Shown here piece after piece: positions 11,061 to 22,064 of a DNA stretch of 64,000 nucleotides. Location: contig NC_041692.1 in the NCBI RefSeq assembly GCF_900005765.1, forward strand, positions 1,178,001 to 1,242,000. Direction: 5' to 3'. The notes under the pieces are model-generated. The model was not told where the DNA came from, made no database searches, and was given only the letters and a program-made list of their open reading frames with translations. Each line of letters starts with the position of its first letter. Position 1 is the stretch's first letter. A program made the position numbers and the translations under genes. This DNA is from Plasmodium relictum (taxonomy: Eukaryota; Apicomplexa; Aconoidasida; Haemosporida; Plasmodiidae).

Positions 11061-13886
11061 TTTTCTTCCCCCATTCGTAGTATTTTATAAAATAAAAACT
11101 ATATTTTTAAGTTATCCACAAATATTCTTATATAGTATAAAGTCCATAAAAAAAAATGAACAGCACGCAAAGGAAAAAGAAAAAGGGTGAAAATGAAAGT
11201 CCTTATATATAATTAAATGAATTTATAGTAACTTTAATTTGTTTTACACTTTTCCCATGAAATATCTGTGTATTTAACTTCAAAAATTGAAAAAATATGA
11301 TGTAGAATAATTTTATAAGTTGTACATTTTTTTTTTCCTTTTTTTACTTTTTGTATAATTTTTTGCGATATATGCTTTTTTTTTTTTTTTTTTTTTCTAA
11401 AATAAAAATAGTATTTGTAATATTTTTTTAAGTTAATTTATTATCTTATTAATGTAAATACATATTTTTATATTTTTAAATTAATTTATTTTATTTTACT
11501 TTGAATAAATAAAAATTTTTCTCAATAAAAAAAAGTTTACATGAATAATTACTTAATATTCAGAAAAAAAAAAAAAAAAGCATCTATAAAATAGCACACA
11601 AAAATGAAGATGCTTCATACAATTTTTAAAATTTAGATAATTCTATATTTGTATACTTTAGAATTGTTGTCTTTAAAAATTAAAAACTGTACTAAATGTA
11701 AATTATGCAAATGTTTTTATATGTTTCACATTTAAACTAAAAGTAATATAAGAAAAATATGAATTGCTTTAGTTAGTATAACGTATTATTGCACTAAAAA
11801 AAGGAAAATAAAAAATACTAATGAATAATAATTCATTGACTACTATTAAAAGACATAAATTTTTTAAATAGAAATGTTAATTGCATTATTTATGAGAATA
11901 TTATTTTATATATTGGTTGTTTTTTTAGTAGTAAACATATATTTAAAAAAAAAAATAAATATGTTTTATGTGAAGCTACTTTTCTCTATTTTTTACTATA
12001 TTTTAAATAACATTATTAAATATATCAATAACTTGACTTAATGATTGAAATTTGCTATTTATGTTTTTCAATGAATGAAAAAAAATTCAACCATATTAAA
12101 TTACCTTATTTTTTCTATAATATTTAAATTTTTAATTTGTTGAATTAGTACAGCGAGAAAAATAAAAATTGTATTTTTTTTTTTTTCGTAACCTTATATA
12201 AATTTTTTTTTTCCCTTTTGATATAATGAAAAAGAAATAGTAACAATAAATAATTATAATAAAAATGAAAAAAACCGTTAAATATTAAGAATAAATCTAA
12301 TAATAATTTATTGTACAATGAATAATATGTGATGAAAACCATAACGTTGAAATAAACAAAGTTAATATTGTAAAACATAATAAATATGTAAGCATGTATG
12401 TTTTAGAAGAATTTAAATCTTTGAACTCTCTTCTTTCTACAGTAACGGATCATCTATTAATATTCCAATATAGATAAAAATAAAACAATTTTTTCATATA
12501 AAATAAATCATAATTATTTAAAAAAAATATGTCTTTTACTAAATAGTGGATCTAATTTAGCTAGATTACCCACCGTTTTAATTTTTTAACTTTTAAATAA
12601 GAAAAAAACTTTTTTATTAATGTATTTAAAACATTTTTTTTTATATATTTTCAGATTAACTGTTAAAAATTAATATTTTATAAAGGTTAAACCTTCCATA
12701 ATAATATTGCATGATAGTATAAAATAAAAATACATAAATTTTATATGTTTAAAACAATTTTAAATTTAATGTAACACTTTATATTCAAGTGTAATAAGAT
12801 TTACTTATAGAGCTAAAAAATACAGTAACTTCTGTCGTTAAACTTTTAATTATTACTTTTCTTTTCTTCATTTTACTTATTGATTTTTAAGTTCTATTAA
12901 CTATAAAAAGATTAATAATTAGTATACTTTTCTTAATTCAAAGTTTTTTCATTATTTTTTCCTTTATTTATAACCAATATTAAAAATTCATAAAAAAAAA
13001 AGATTATTCTATATTCCCTCAAAGCATGCCTTTTTTAATTTAAAAAAAAAAAAAACTTGCATGCTTTTGCATGTTATTTTTATACATAATTTTTTTTTTT
13101 ATAAATATGAAAAAATTCTAAGAAAATATTATTAAAAATTAAATATTAAAGAAACTTTTAAAGAATTTAATTTTAAAATATTATTTTTACTAATAAATTT
13201 TTTAATATGTAAAAAAAAAAAAAATAGTTATTTAAATTTTTATTAATAAAAAAAATTTTATAAACAGTATTTTATTATTTGCCTTTGTAGCACTTAAATC
13301 CAAGGTAATTTTTAATAATTTTTTTTTTATAATTTAACAATATTGAATTGTAATAATATAAATTCATATTTTATTTTTTTCATAAATTCATATATGCATA
13401 CATTGAAAATTTAAAAATTTTCATTTCTTATGAAAAAAATATTTTCTAATTTTTCATATTAAATTTTAATGCACAAATAGCTTTTTTTATTTAAAAGATA
13501 TATATTTGGAAACAAACTATTTGTTTTTGCATAATTTTTATTTATATATATTCTATCTTTAAAAGAATTTATTTTTATACGTTGCATTCGATAAGTTTTA
13601 TTTTTCATTAATTTTTTATTGAATGATAAAAAAAATTTTATTTTTATCAGCCATATATTTTCTATTAAAATAGGCTTTAATATTGTTTTAAATATTTTAA
13701 TTTTCTTTTCTACATTAATATTTTTTTATATTTTTCTACAATTGTATTTATATGATTTTTTTTTTTTTTAATATTTTAATCTGTAGAAAGGTAATTTTTG
13801 ATTAAAAAATATCTTATTTTTATTAATGAATATTAGCAATTTTTTGTAATTATACAAATAATATTATCAAAATAAGAATAAATATA
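11061..13886. other. 2.8 kb non-coding spacer with a cluster of TGCATG motifs
   Basis: No supportable reading frame on either strand. It separates two divergent genes, so it must hold both promoters. Noted inside are a 13-base near-palindrome (AAGGTTAAACCTT, around 12681-12694), a small possible hairpin at 12546-12573 and four TGCATG/GCATGC motifs between 12708 and 13073, which are listed separately. Confidence 0.6.
13021..13073. promoter_or_regulatory. Cluster of GCATGC / TGCATG motifs upstream of the 212-aa gene
   Basis: GCATGC at 13024-13029, TGCATGC at 13058-13064 and TGCATG at 13068-13073, with one more TGCATG at 12708-12713. TGCATGC(A) is the reported core of ApiAP2 factors including AP2-Sp and AP2-EXP. 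The first two sites are also arms of an inverted repeat (AAAGCATGC / GCATGCTTT, 9 matching bases). Function as a promoter element is inference. The distance to the next plus-strand start (13887) is about 815-865 bases. Confidence 0.35.
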
Positions 13887-14525
13887 ATGACTATTACATT
13901 GGAAGACTTAAAGAGAGATAATTTACATAGTACTCAAAATAAAAGAAAATACAATTGTCGTATGAATTTTAAAAGATTTACCAAAAAAAGAAATAAAGAT
14001 AAAGAAAATAAAGATAACAATATTAATATTAAAACAGCATTAATAAAAAACGAAGTGATTGGTGATGATATTGATGAATATTCTGATATTAATTTAATGA
14101 GAACATGTAATAAATTTAAAATACTTAAAAATAGTAGTAAAACAAAAATATATAAAACAAATGATAAAAAGCTAGACAATTATGATTATGAAAGAGATCA
14201 AACATTTTGTTCATTAACTGATCTAGAGGACGTAGTGAATGAAGATAAAAAAAGAAGTAAATTCTTTTTTTATAAAAATAAAAGTTTGAATGATTATAAC
14301 AAATGCTACGAAAAAAAAAGTAAGAGGCTTAAATGGTTTAGACTAAGAAGAAAAAAAAAGGAGTCAGTAGAAGATAAAAATTTAAAATATTTAAATGAAT
14401 CTGTTTGCTCAAATTATAAAGATTTAAATAGCAAAAATCAATTAGATAATTCTTCACAGTATACTAAAAAGTGTGTACTAAACACCATTAATGGAATAAA
14501 AGGTGTTTCAACTTGGATATTTTGA
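13887..14525 (+). CDS. Hypothetical protein, 212 aa, strongly basic
   Basis: I do not recognise this gene. The frame is open from an ATG at 13887 to TGA and has coding-like composition: varied residues, Asp/Glu/Lys balance, several Cys and Trp. The surrounding DNA has no such frame. The product is highly basic, with clusters such as KRFTKKRNKDKENK and KRLKWFRLRRKKK, which could bind nucleic acid or phospholipid or act as nuclear signals. It has no signal peptide or membrane segment. It ends in a less biased segment, NGIKGVSTWIF, which looks conserved. A further 3' exon cannot be excluded. Long flanks on both sides (2.8 and 1.2 kb) fit a stage-regulated gene, but that is inference. Confidence 0.65.
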   Translation: MTITLEDLKRDNLHSTQNKRKYNCRMNFKRFTKKRNKDKENKDNNINIKTALIKNEVIGDDIDEYSDINLMRTCNKFKILKNSSKTKIYKTNDKKLDNYDYERDQTFCSLTDLEDVVNEDKKRSKFFFYKNKSLNDYNKCYEKKSKRLKWFRLRRKKKESVEDKNLKYLNESVCSNYKDLNSKNQLDNSSQYTKKCVLNTINGIKGVSTWIF

Positions 14526-15765
14526 AAAAAAATGATATGAAATAAGAAAATTAACTTATTAAAAAACATTGAAAATTTAGAATATTTGGAAAAGAAAAAG
14601 ATTTCTATTTACAATTTATTCTTTATATAATAATATGCACATTTAAAGTTTTTTGATATATTTTTTTTGAAATTTTAATAATTCTTTTTTGAATAGTTTT
14701 GAGATTTTCTTTTTTTATTTTAATATAATGTATGCAAAAAGTATTTAAGTTGAAAAACAAAAAGGTTTTTACTTTAAAAATTTTATAGCTTTCATATTTT
14801 TTTTTTAACGTACTTAAATTTTATTTTTAATAAAAACCTTATTTTATTAGTATATGTTTTACCAAAATTTTTTTTTTTATTTTATTTTTTATTATTTCAT
14901 TTATTATTTTATTTAAAAATTCTCTTTAAAGACAGATTAGTTTCCTTTTTTTTATAGTACACACTAAAAAGCTATTTCTGATAGACAATTTATACAAAAT
15001 AATACCATATATTATTTTCATTTTTTTTTTTTTATTAAAACATTAAGGTAAAATATGTAAAAATTTATATATATTTTTAGTTCATGAAAAAGATGTAATC
15101 ACACTTTTTAGTATTAAGGAAGTATATAAAAAAAAAACTTTTAATATAGTACACAATTCATGTATAATTTTTTGTAACTTAAGGTTAAAATATTTGTTCA
15201 ATTAATTAAAAATAGAGAAAAATTATATATATGTTGTTTAATCATAAAAAGAAAAATTGCATATGTTCTTTTTTGCAAAAGATAATGTAAAGAAAAAAGG
15301 AACATAATATTTCATTTTTATTTCATAATTTGATGTGAGTAAATTATTTATTTAATTTATTTAATATGTATTTATTCTTCTTTCTAATATTCTATATATA
15401 ATTTTTTTTTTTATTATCTAAAAATATATATTAAGAAAATATATATTTTTTTTAATTATCAATTTCTTTTAAATATTACTATTAAATGACAAATAAACTT
15501 AAGTTTTTTTAATATTATATCACACATATGTTTTTTAAGATCTCAAAAAAAAAAATTTAGTAGCCTCAAGAAAAAAATTGATTAAACGAATTTAAAACAT
15601 GTCTTTTTTAAATATATAAACTTTATAAATTTCTTTAAAATTATTAATTTTATGTAATTTTACATGAAAATAAATGTATCATATACGTTTAAATAATCCT
15701 ACAGTATAAAATTCTCTTTTTGCCTTAAGTTTTAGAAATTTTATAAAGGAATTCTACATGAAAAC
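14526..15765. other. Non-coding spacer upstream of APC10
   Basis: A/T-rich with short homopolymers. No coding frame, RNA gene or distinctive motif seen. Confidence 0.6.
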
Positions 15766-16722
15766 ATGACTCATATAAATAAAGAATACGAAAAAAATAT
15801 AATAAAAAATAAATATGAATTAAAAGATTACTGTGAATTATGCTTTGAAAAGGAGTATGAAGATGAAGATAATGAAGAGGATGATGATAATGATAATGAT
15901 AATGATAATGATGCTGCTGATGATGATGAAGATTGGTGCGAACAAGAAAAAGACAAAGATGATGATAATTACAATTATAATGATATAGAAGAAAATTGTA
16001 AGAATACTGAAGATGAAGTGGAATTTAGCGTCTATAATAGTGATTATAAAAATGAAATAAAAAGGGAATATAACAATACTTTTTTATTAAGCATAAGTGA
16101 ACTAAATGCATATACAAATGAAATATCTTCTATTTGTATAAAAGATAAAAAAATAATAAAGGAAACAAATAAATTGCCAAAAATAAATTTAGATAAAAAA
16201 TATATTGAAATAGGATGCTTAGGATTTTGGAAATTATCAAGCTGCAAAAGTAAATTTGATATAAAAAATTTAAAAGATAATAATGTTAATACATATTGGC
16301 AATCAGCTAGCTTAGCACCACATACAATAACAATACAATTTATAAAACTTACAAAAATTTCTAAAATTTATTTACTTTTTAATTATTTATTAGATGAATC
16401 ATATACACCATATGAAATATCAATAAAAATAGGAAATGATGAAAACCACCTTGAATTTCTTTATAATACTTTCTGTGATATAAATAAATATTCGTTAAAT
16501 AAGCCTTTTTGGTTTATAATAGATATAAAAAATATTCCTCTTTTATCATATCTTTACAATTATAATACAAAAATTTTCAAAAATCGTAATTATATATATT
16601 GCCGCTGCTTGCAAATTGTTATATTATCAAGTCAACATAACGGAAAAGACACACGAATAAGACAAATAAAAATTTTTGGTCCAAATTATTTTTTGTATAA
16701 ATATGACAAAATGCTTATATAG
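15766..16722 (+). CDS. APC10: Anaphase-promoting complex subunit 10 (DOC domain)
   Basis: A 318-residue protein whose C-terminal part (about 145-315) is the DOC1/APC10 jellyroll. In the APC/C ubiquitin ligase this subunit helps capture the substrate degron together with the coactivator. Recognisable pieces are GCLGFWKLSSCK at the domain start, DNNVNTYWQSASLAPHTI (the NxxTYWQS signature) and, near the end, SSQHNGKDTRIRQIKIFGP, which is almost invariant in the family. The N-terminal 140 residues are an acidic Asp/Asn/Glu extension with a near-pure (ND)n run, absent from yeast or human APC10 and typical of Plasmodium low complexity. The ATG at 15766 is the only one upstream of the acidic tract. 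It is convergent with the Iwr1-like gene. Confidence 0.93.
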   Translation: MTHINKEYEKNIIKNKYELKDYCELCFEKEYEDEDNEEDDDNDNDNDNDAADDDEDWCEQEKDKDDDNYNYNDIEENCKNTEDEVEFSVYNSDYKNEIKREYNNTFLLSISELNAYTNEISSICIKDKKIIKETNKLPKINLDKKYIEIGCLGFWKLSSCKSKFDIKNLKDNNVNTYWQSASLAPHTITIQFIKLTKISKIYLLFNYLLDESYTPYEISIKIGNDENHLEFLYNTFCDINKYSLNKPFWFIIDIKNIPLLSYLYNYNTKIFKNRNYIYCRCLQIVILSSQHNGKDTRIRQIKIFGPNYFLYKYDKMLI

Positions 16723-17071
16723 AGCAAAAAATTTAAATAAATATGTGAAAAAAAAAAGAATAATTTAAACTCAATATATTTGTTTAGTAGCATTTTTGTA
16801 TATAAAATTTACATTTTTATTCATGTAAAAAAAAATTCAGAAAAAAATTTGTATATGAATGTAAAATAATTATTTAAAACAAAGTGTAAAAATTTTTAAT
16901 ATAAAAATGAAAACAAAATTAAAAACTTTTTCTTTATATAGTTCATCATTTAAATTTATTTTTATATCTCATTTAAAAAAAAAATTTTTAACAGTTTATA
17001 TTTTTTTTGTTTTTTTCTTCATATTCAATTGAATGAAAGAAAATAAAATTCTATATAATTTTCATTTTTTT
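16723..17071. other. Non-coding spacer between convergent APC10 and Iwr1-like genes
   Basis: A/T-rich and about 350 bases long, holding two 3' ends. Nothing else seen. Confidence 0.6.
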
Positions 17072-18292
17072 TTATTTATTATAATATTCATTTTCCATTT
17101 GCTCTAAAATTTTTAATTTATCTGATAATGCTGCATTTAATAAATTTTCATTTTTTCTTTTTAAACGCTTTTGTAGTTCATCTTTTATATTTTCTTCAAA
17201 AACTAAAGAATTCATTTCCTTTTTATTAGTACTGATTTCGTTTTCAATTTTTTTTTTGAAATTATGTTTACAAATATTATTTTCCACAGAATTATTTTTG
17301 TATATATAACTTTCATTATTTCTAAGATATTCATGTTTACCATTATCAATCATATTTATATCGTATTTCTCACTGTTTATGCTTTTATCATATTCATCAC
17401 TATAATTATTCTCATTAAAATAATCGCTATATGTAATTCTATCATTATCATCACTATTTATATTTTGATCATAATAATCGCTATTTATATTTTTATCATA
17501 ATCACAATTATAAATGTTTTCATTAAAATAATCACTACAATCACTTTCACGATTTCTATTACTTGAGCTCTCATCAGGATAATCTGATATTTCCTTTTTT
17601 GAATTGCTATCAAAAGAAGATGTATATGAATATATTTCATACTCATCCGTGTTATTACCATAATTGTCTTCTAACACTACTACTTCTGATGCATCAATGT
17701 TCTTATTTTTAATATCATATAAATAATCCATATAATTTTCTAACTGTAATTTTTCGTTATCCAAAAAATATAAGTCATATTCGTAATCTTGTTCTTTTTT
17801 ATATTCATTTTCCTTACTTTTTTCATTTTCTATACTTCCAATATTGTCTTTTATATTTTTATGTAAATCTATATCAATTATTTTAAATTTTTCTTTTTTA
17901 TCTCCATATAAATCAATATACTGAATATTTTGATTAATTATTTTATATTTTTTTAAATTATTTATGGTACTCTTTAAATCTTTTTCATAATTTTTTAAGG
18001 AGTTAAATTTTCTCTTTTTCTCTAAAAAAAGAAAATCAGTGTTACAATTTAATTGTTCATATTTTAAAAATAAATTAATACAATCAATATTTTTTTTATC
18101 CGTATCTACTTCTTCTGGAAGTATAGTATCAATGTGTTTATAAAATATTCCATTGCATATTCTTTTATTTGATTTTTTTACAAAAATCGATGGAATAGTG
18201 GTTTCTTCTATTTTTCTTTTTAATCTAATTATAACTTTTTCATTTTCTCCACCAATTTTAGTTTCAGTATTGTCTTTAATATTCTTATACAT
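17072..18292 (-). CDS. Iwr1-like protein (RNA polymerase II nuclear import), tentative
   Basis: A 406-residue single-exon protein. The start (VIIRLKRKIEETTIPSIFVK, residues 20-39) resembles the conserved N-terminus of Iwr1/SLC7A6OS. In that family a basic R(V/I)KRK-type stretch acts as an import signal and is followed by a short hydrophobic segment. The family's central (V/I)YDLY motif is matched by YEYDLYFLDNE (about residues 170-180), followed by a conserved-looking stretch (SEVVVLEDNYG) and an acidic Asp/Tyr/Ser tail with repeats of the type YSDYFNEN. Iwr1 escorts assembled Pol II into the nucleus. The resemblance is by motif order only, since most of the protein is low complexity. A generic acidic nuclear protein is the alternative. 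Confidence 0.6.
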   Translation of the reverse strand: MYKNIKDNTETKIGGENEKVIIRLKRKIEETTIPSIFVKKSNKRICNGIFYKHIDTILPEEVDTDKKNIDCINLFLKYEQLNCNTDFLFLEKKRKFNSLKNYEKDLKSTINNLKKYKIINQNIQYIDLYGDKKEKFKIIDIDLHKNIKDNIGSIENEKSKENEYKKEQDYEYDLYFLDNEKLQLENYMDYLYDIKNKNIDASEVVVLEDNYGNNTDEYEIYSYTSSFDSNSKKEISDYPDESSSNRNRESDCSDYFNENIYNCDYDKNINSDYYDQNINSDDNDRITYSDYFNENNYSDEYDKSINSEKYDINMIDNGKHEYLRNNESYIYKNNSVENNICKHNFKKKIENEISTNKKEMNSLVFEENIKDELQKRLKRKNENLLNAALSDKLKILEQMENEYYNK

Positions 18293-18982
18293 TTTTTTAT
18301 TCTACTAGAAAATGACAAATTACATTCACGTTTTCAATGATTTAAATTATTCTATTATAAATTATATATATGTAGAAGATAAATTTGAAAAAATATTGCT
18401 TTTTATTAAATTGTAAGTATACTTTTTAAATATTATTTTATTTCTTGAATATAAAATATTTTCAATCAACTGAAAAAATTATTAATTTTATTTTCATTAC
18501 TAAAACTATTCTTTATTATTATATATTTTATTATTCATTGGTTAAAAATATTTTTATTTTATTAATTAAATATTATAGCAGAAATATTTTGAAACATACA
18601 TAAAGATTTACTCCAAATAAATGATGATATATTTTCATATAACCAAAAGGAGATAATGAAATATAAAAATTTTAATCCTTAAAATGATATAAAGAAGAAA
18701 AAATACTTAACTAATTTTTTTTAAATAATTAACATAGCATTTTAAATATAATATATAAATATATATATATAATTTCCTTTTTTTTTGATTATTGATGGAT
18801 ACTAAAAAAAAGAAAAATTAATCTCTAAGATACAGTATGCAATATTAAAATTTCTCCTTTTTATTCTTTTTAATTATTCATTAAAACTTTAGTTTTTTGA
18901 AAAAATCAAAGATTTATTTATATATATATATTTTAAGTTATTTGAATTATATAATATCTAAATAGCTAAAATATATATTGAT
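18293..18982. other. Non-coding spacer between Iwr1-like gene and DPH3
   Basis: Both flanking genes are on the minus strand, so this is the 5' region of the Iwr1-like gene and the 3' region of DPH3. There is a TAGCTA at 18963-18968, close to the DPH3 stop. Nothing coding. Confidence 0.6.
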
Positions 18983-19228
18983 TTATGCATATTTTTTTAA
19001 ATCATTTAAATTATATATTATTTTAATAGTTAATGAACAACTGGGGCACCTTGAAATGTTTTCTCCCTTTAAAAGCTCTTCTAAAGTAATTTCAAAAATA
19101 TCTCCACAAGGGCAAGGATAAAAAAATGTTTTAATGGATTCATCAAATTCAAAATCCTCTAATTTTACTTCTTCGTAAATAACATTATATGCTTCATTAG
19201 TTTCATAATTGTTATTTTCTACTATCAT
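18983..19228 (-). CDS. DPH3: Diphthamide biosynthesis protein 3 (CSL zinc finger)
   Basis: An 81-residue protein of the DPH3/KTI11 family, normal family length. It is the small zinc/iron protein that delivers electrons to DPH1-DPH2 in the first step of making diphthamide on elongation factor 2, and it also serves Elongator in tRNA wobble-uridine modification. The CSL-type metal site is complete: FYPCPCGDIFEI gives the first Cys-x-Cys and SRCPSCSL the second Cys-x-x-Cys. The family's opening YEEVKLEDFEFDE is also clear. It is cytosolic, with no targeting signal. The start at 19228 lies eleven residues before the conserved region, as usual. It is divergent from the PPPDE peptidase gene. Confidence 0.95.
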   Translation of the reverse strand: MIVENNNYETNEAYNVIYEEVKLEDFEFDESIKTFFYPCPCGDIFEITLEELLKGENISRCPSCSLTIKIIYNLNDLKKYA

Positions 19229-20375
19229 TTTTCAAAATACAATTTTTAATATATCTTAATATAATTTTTTAAAATTTAAATCATATTAATATATAAATAT
19301 ATATTCATACAAATAAAATAAAATTTCTATGCATATAAATATATATATATATTTTTTTTTTTTTAAATGTTAAGAATTCTTTATTTTTTAAATAATTTTT
19401 TTATTAAATTTTTTTTTTTTTTCTTTCAAATCTTCACTTGTTTTTAATGGCATGCACACAAAATTGCTTTTAATATAGTTGAGCAGAAAATCAAAGTACT
19501 TAATTTATATTATTATAAAATAAAAAGTCAATATAACTTTTTTTATTGATATCCTTTTAATTTATTATATATAAAAAATATAATAAAATTATGAAAAAAA
19601 AGTTTTATTCATATATGAACAAAAGAACAAAGTTTATATTCTAAATGTAATAAAAGTACATAAAATATATATATATATATATATATAATGAAAGAATATA
19701 AAAAAAAAAAAAAATAGAATATAAAAAATTTACTGGAAAATTAAAAAAAAAATTTTGGTTATAAAATATTATAGAATAATAAAGAGGAAAAAAAAAAAAA
19801 AAATCAATTTTTGTTTATGAATAGACTTACATATTAATGCAACTCATTTGTTTAGTTACTCTTTTTCCAGTTATTCTATTATCTTCAGAAAAAAAAAATT
19901 ATATTTTTTATTCGTTTTATTTCATATATAAAATTTTGATTATCAAACTTAAGTTATGTATAAACAAAAAGAAAGAAGAAATATATATTCTAAATTATGG
20001 TAGTAACACAGAAATTATTTACAAAAACAGAGAATAACAGAATTAATGTATATTACACTACAAAATTAGTCTTTTTTTTTTTTTTAAATGAGATATTTAT
20101 AAAATATATTTAAGTAATTATTATAATACAAACAATTTTCATATATAATATATAATTATGCAATAGAACAAATTATCATAATAAAAAAAAATTTAAAATA
20201 CTCTTGAAACTTTGAGATATATAAACTTTTTTCATATAAAGTTTTCATAACAAAAAAAAAAAAAAAAAACATTGGAAAAACTGTAGATTTTTGTTAATTC
20301 CCATTTAAAAAAAAATTGTACTTAAAAAAAAAAAAAAAATAATAAATTTACCAGTGTTTCTAAAAAGGAAATATC
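19229..20375. other. Non-coding spacer between divergent DPH3 and PPPDE genes
   Basis: Contains a (TA)n tract at about 19665-19687, poly(A) runs and GCATGCACACA at 19450-19460. A 66-residue hydrophobic frame at 19837-20037 looks like chance. No gene supported. Confidence 0.55.
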
Positions 20376-20589
20376 ATGATATCATATAGTGTTAAATTAA
20401 AAATATATGACTTATCTAGAGGAATGTAATAAACAAGAAAAAAAAAATTATGAATAAAATATACATATTTTAATAATATAAATTTATTAAAAGGGAATTA
20501 TTTAAATTTTTTTTTATCCCTATAATTTGTCTAAAAATAATAGTATTATCTTTATTATATTTTTTTAAATATGTTTTAACAAAGAAATA

Positions 20590-20633
<44 letters not shown>

Positions 20634-22064
20634 CATTTATATAAATTTATTAATATTGAATATCAAATTTTTTTTTAATACTTTAAAAGAAATAGTTGTA
20701 TCATTTGTAATTGTTAAAAATACGATTTTTATTTTCACATGAGATCTTATATTTATTATTAAATTATTCATTTATTTTTTTTTTCACTGTTTTATATTTA
20801 AGGGTTAAAACATGGTCTCCCCTTTTAATAGGAAAACAAATTGAAGGAGTATGGCATACAGCGGTATTAGTATATGATATGGAATATTTTTATGGTAAAA
20901 AAAAAAAGAATATAGCTAATAATATATATATATAATATAATTATTATATATTTTGAAAAATAAAAAAAAAAAATTTTGTTTTTATAAGGTGGTGGCATAT
21001 TATGTCTTGATCCAAAAGAATTTGAGGCTTTTTATGATATAAAACCAGTGAATATAATAGATATGGGAACAACTGAAATATATCAATCACATTTTCATGA
21101 GTACTTAAATGGAATTCAAAAAGATTTTACTGTTGATAAATATAATTTGGTTAGCTGGAATTGTAATAATTTTACTAATGAAGTTTGTAATTTCTTAGTT
21201 GGTAAAAATATTCCTCAATATATTTTGAATACTCCATACGATGTGATGTCAACTAGTAAAGGAAAATTAATATTAGATATGATGCAGTCATATCAAACTA
21301 TGATTGCACCAGGTTTGGAGAATAACCCAATTGAAAATAATAAAAGTAATGAAAATAAAAGTGTAGATAATAAAAAGGAATTTCATAAGTTACCAAGTGT
21401 TACATTAGATAATTTCTTTGACGATAACAAAATAGAAAAATTAATAGAAGAATTTACAAAAAATGATAAATATAATTCAAATCAGAAAAATAAATTTTTA
21501 AATACCTTAAAGAATTTTTTAGATAATATAATTAAAAATTTAGATAATTTGGAATACCGTGTTCTATATAAAAAAAATTGTGATACATTTAACAATTTAT
21601 CTACTATCAGCGAATATAATGAAGTATTATCATCTATTGGTTTTTTTCAAGGATATATTGAAATCGATGAAGTAAACAACTTAGAAAAATTTACCATTTT
21701 TATTGATTCTAAGAGTAAAATGCATTCTTTTGCAGAACATTTAGACTTATTTATAAATAAAAAAATTTTTTTAAAAAATCAAGATGAAACCACTTCCAAA
21801 ATTTACATACTAAATTTTAAAGATTTAACTGATTATATTCCTTGTATCGAAAGAAAAAAAAGTAATTCTAATGACATTTTAATTTTTATGTCAGAAGCTT
21901 TTATAAACAATAATTTTGATATCACAAATGAAAAAAATGAAGTTACTTACTTCAATACTATAAAAGAAAATATAAATGCTGATCCATATATAGAAAAAAA
22001 ATTCTTACTATCCACTTCTGAAATTTTAAAAAAAAATTTTACTTCCTTAAGTTCTTTAGAATGA
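20376..22064 (+). CDS. PPPDE/DeSI-type cysteine peptidase with a PUB-like domain (3 exons)
   Basis: Exons 20376-20425, 20803-20894 and 20989-22064 join in phase to 405 residues. The first exon codes MISYSVKLKIYDLSRG, the hallmark start of PPPDE domains. The second gives SPLLIGKQIEGVWHTAV with the catalytic His (H35), and the third has VSWNCNNFTNEVC with the catalytic Cys (C106). PPPDE enzymes remove SUMO or ubiquitin from targets. After an Asn/Lys linker, residues of about 215-272 (NTLKNFLDNIIKNL, LEYRVLYKKN, EVLSSIGFFQGY) resemble a PUB domain, the p97/VCP-binding module of PNGase. The C-terminal 130 residues are unassigned. All four splice sites are GT/AG. No signal peptide, so probably cytosolic or nuclear. 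Confidence 0.87.
20593..20630. repeat. (TA)n microsatellite in intron 1 of the PPPDE gene
   Basis: About 19 uninterrupted AT dinucleotides inside the first intron. Likely length-polymorphic. Confidence 0.9.

Noticed and set aside
12145-12378. 77-residue minus-strand Tyr/Phe/Leu frame
   Set aside because: Low-complexity A/T translation in a spacer; nothing supports expression.
19837-20037. 66-residue plus-strand frame with signal-like start
   Set aside because: Short, A/T-driven composition, no donor leading to a coding exon, and the true PPPDE first exon is at 20376.
20711-20802. Alternative plus-strand start extending the PPPDE exon 2 upstream
   Set aside because: The upstream residues are intron; the conserved KIYDLSRG start is found at 20376-20425 and joins exon 2 in phase.
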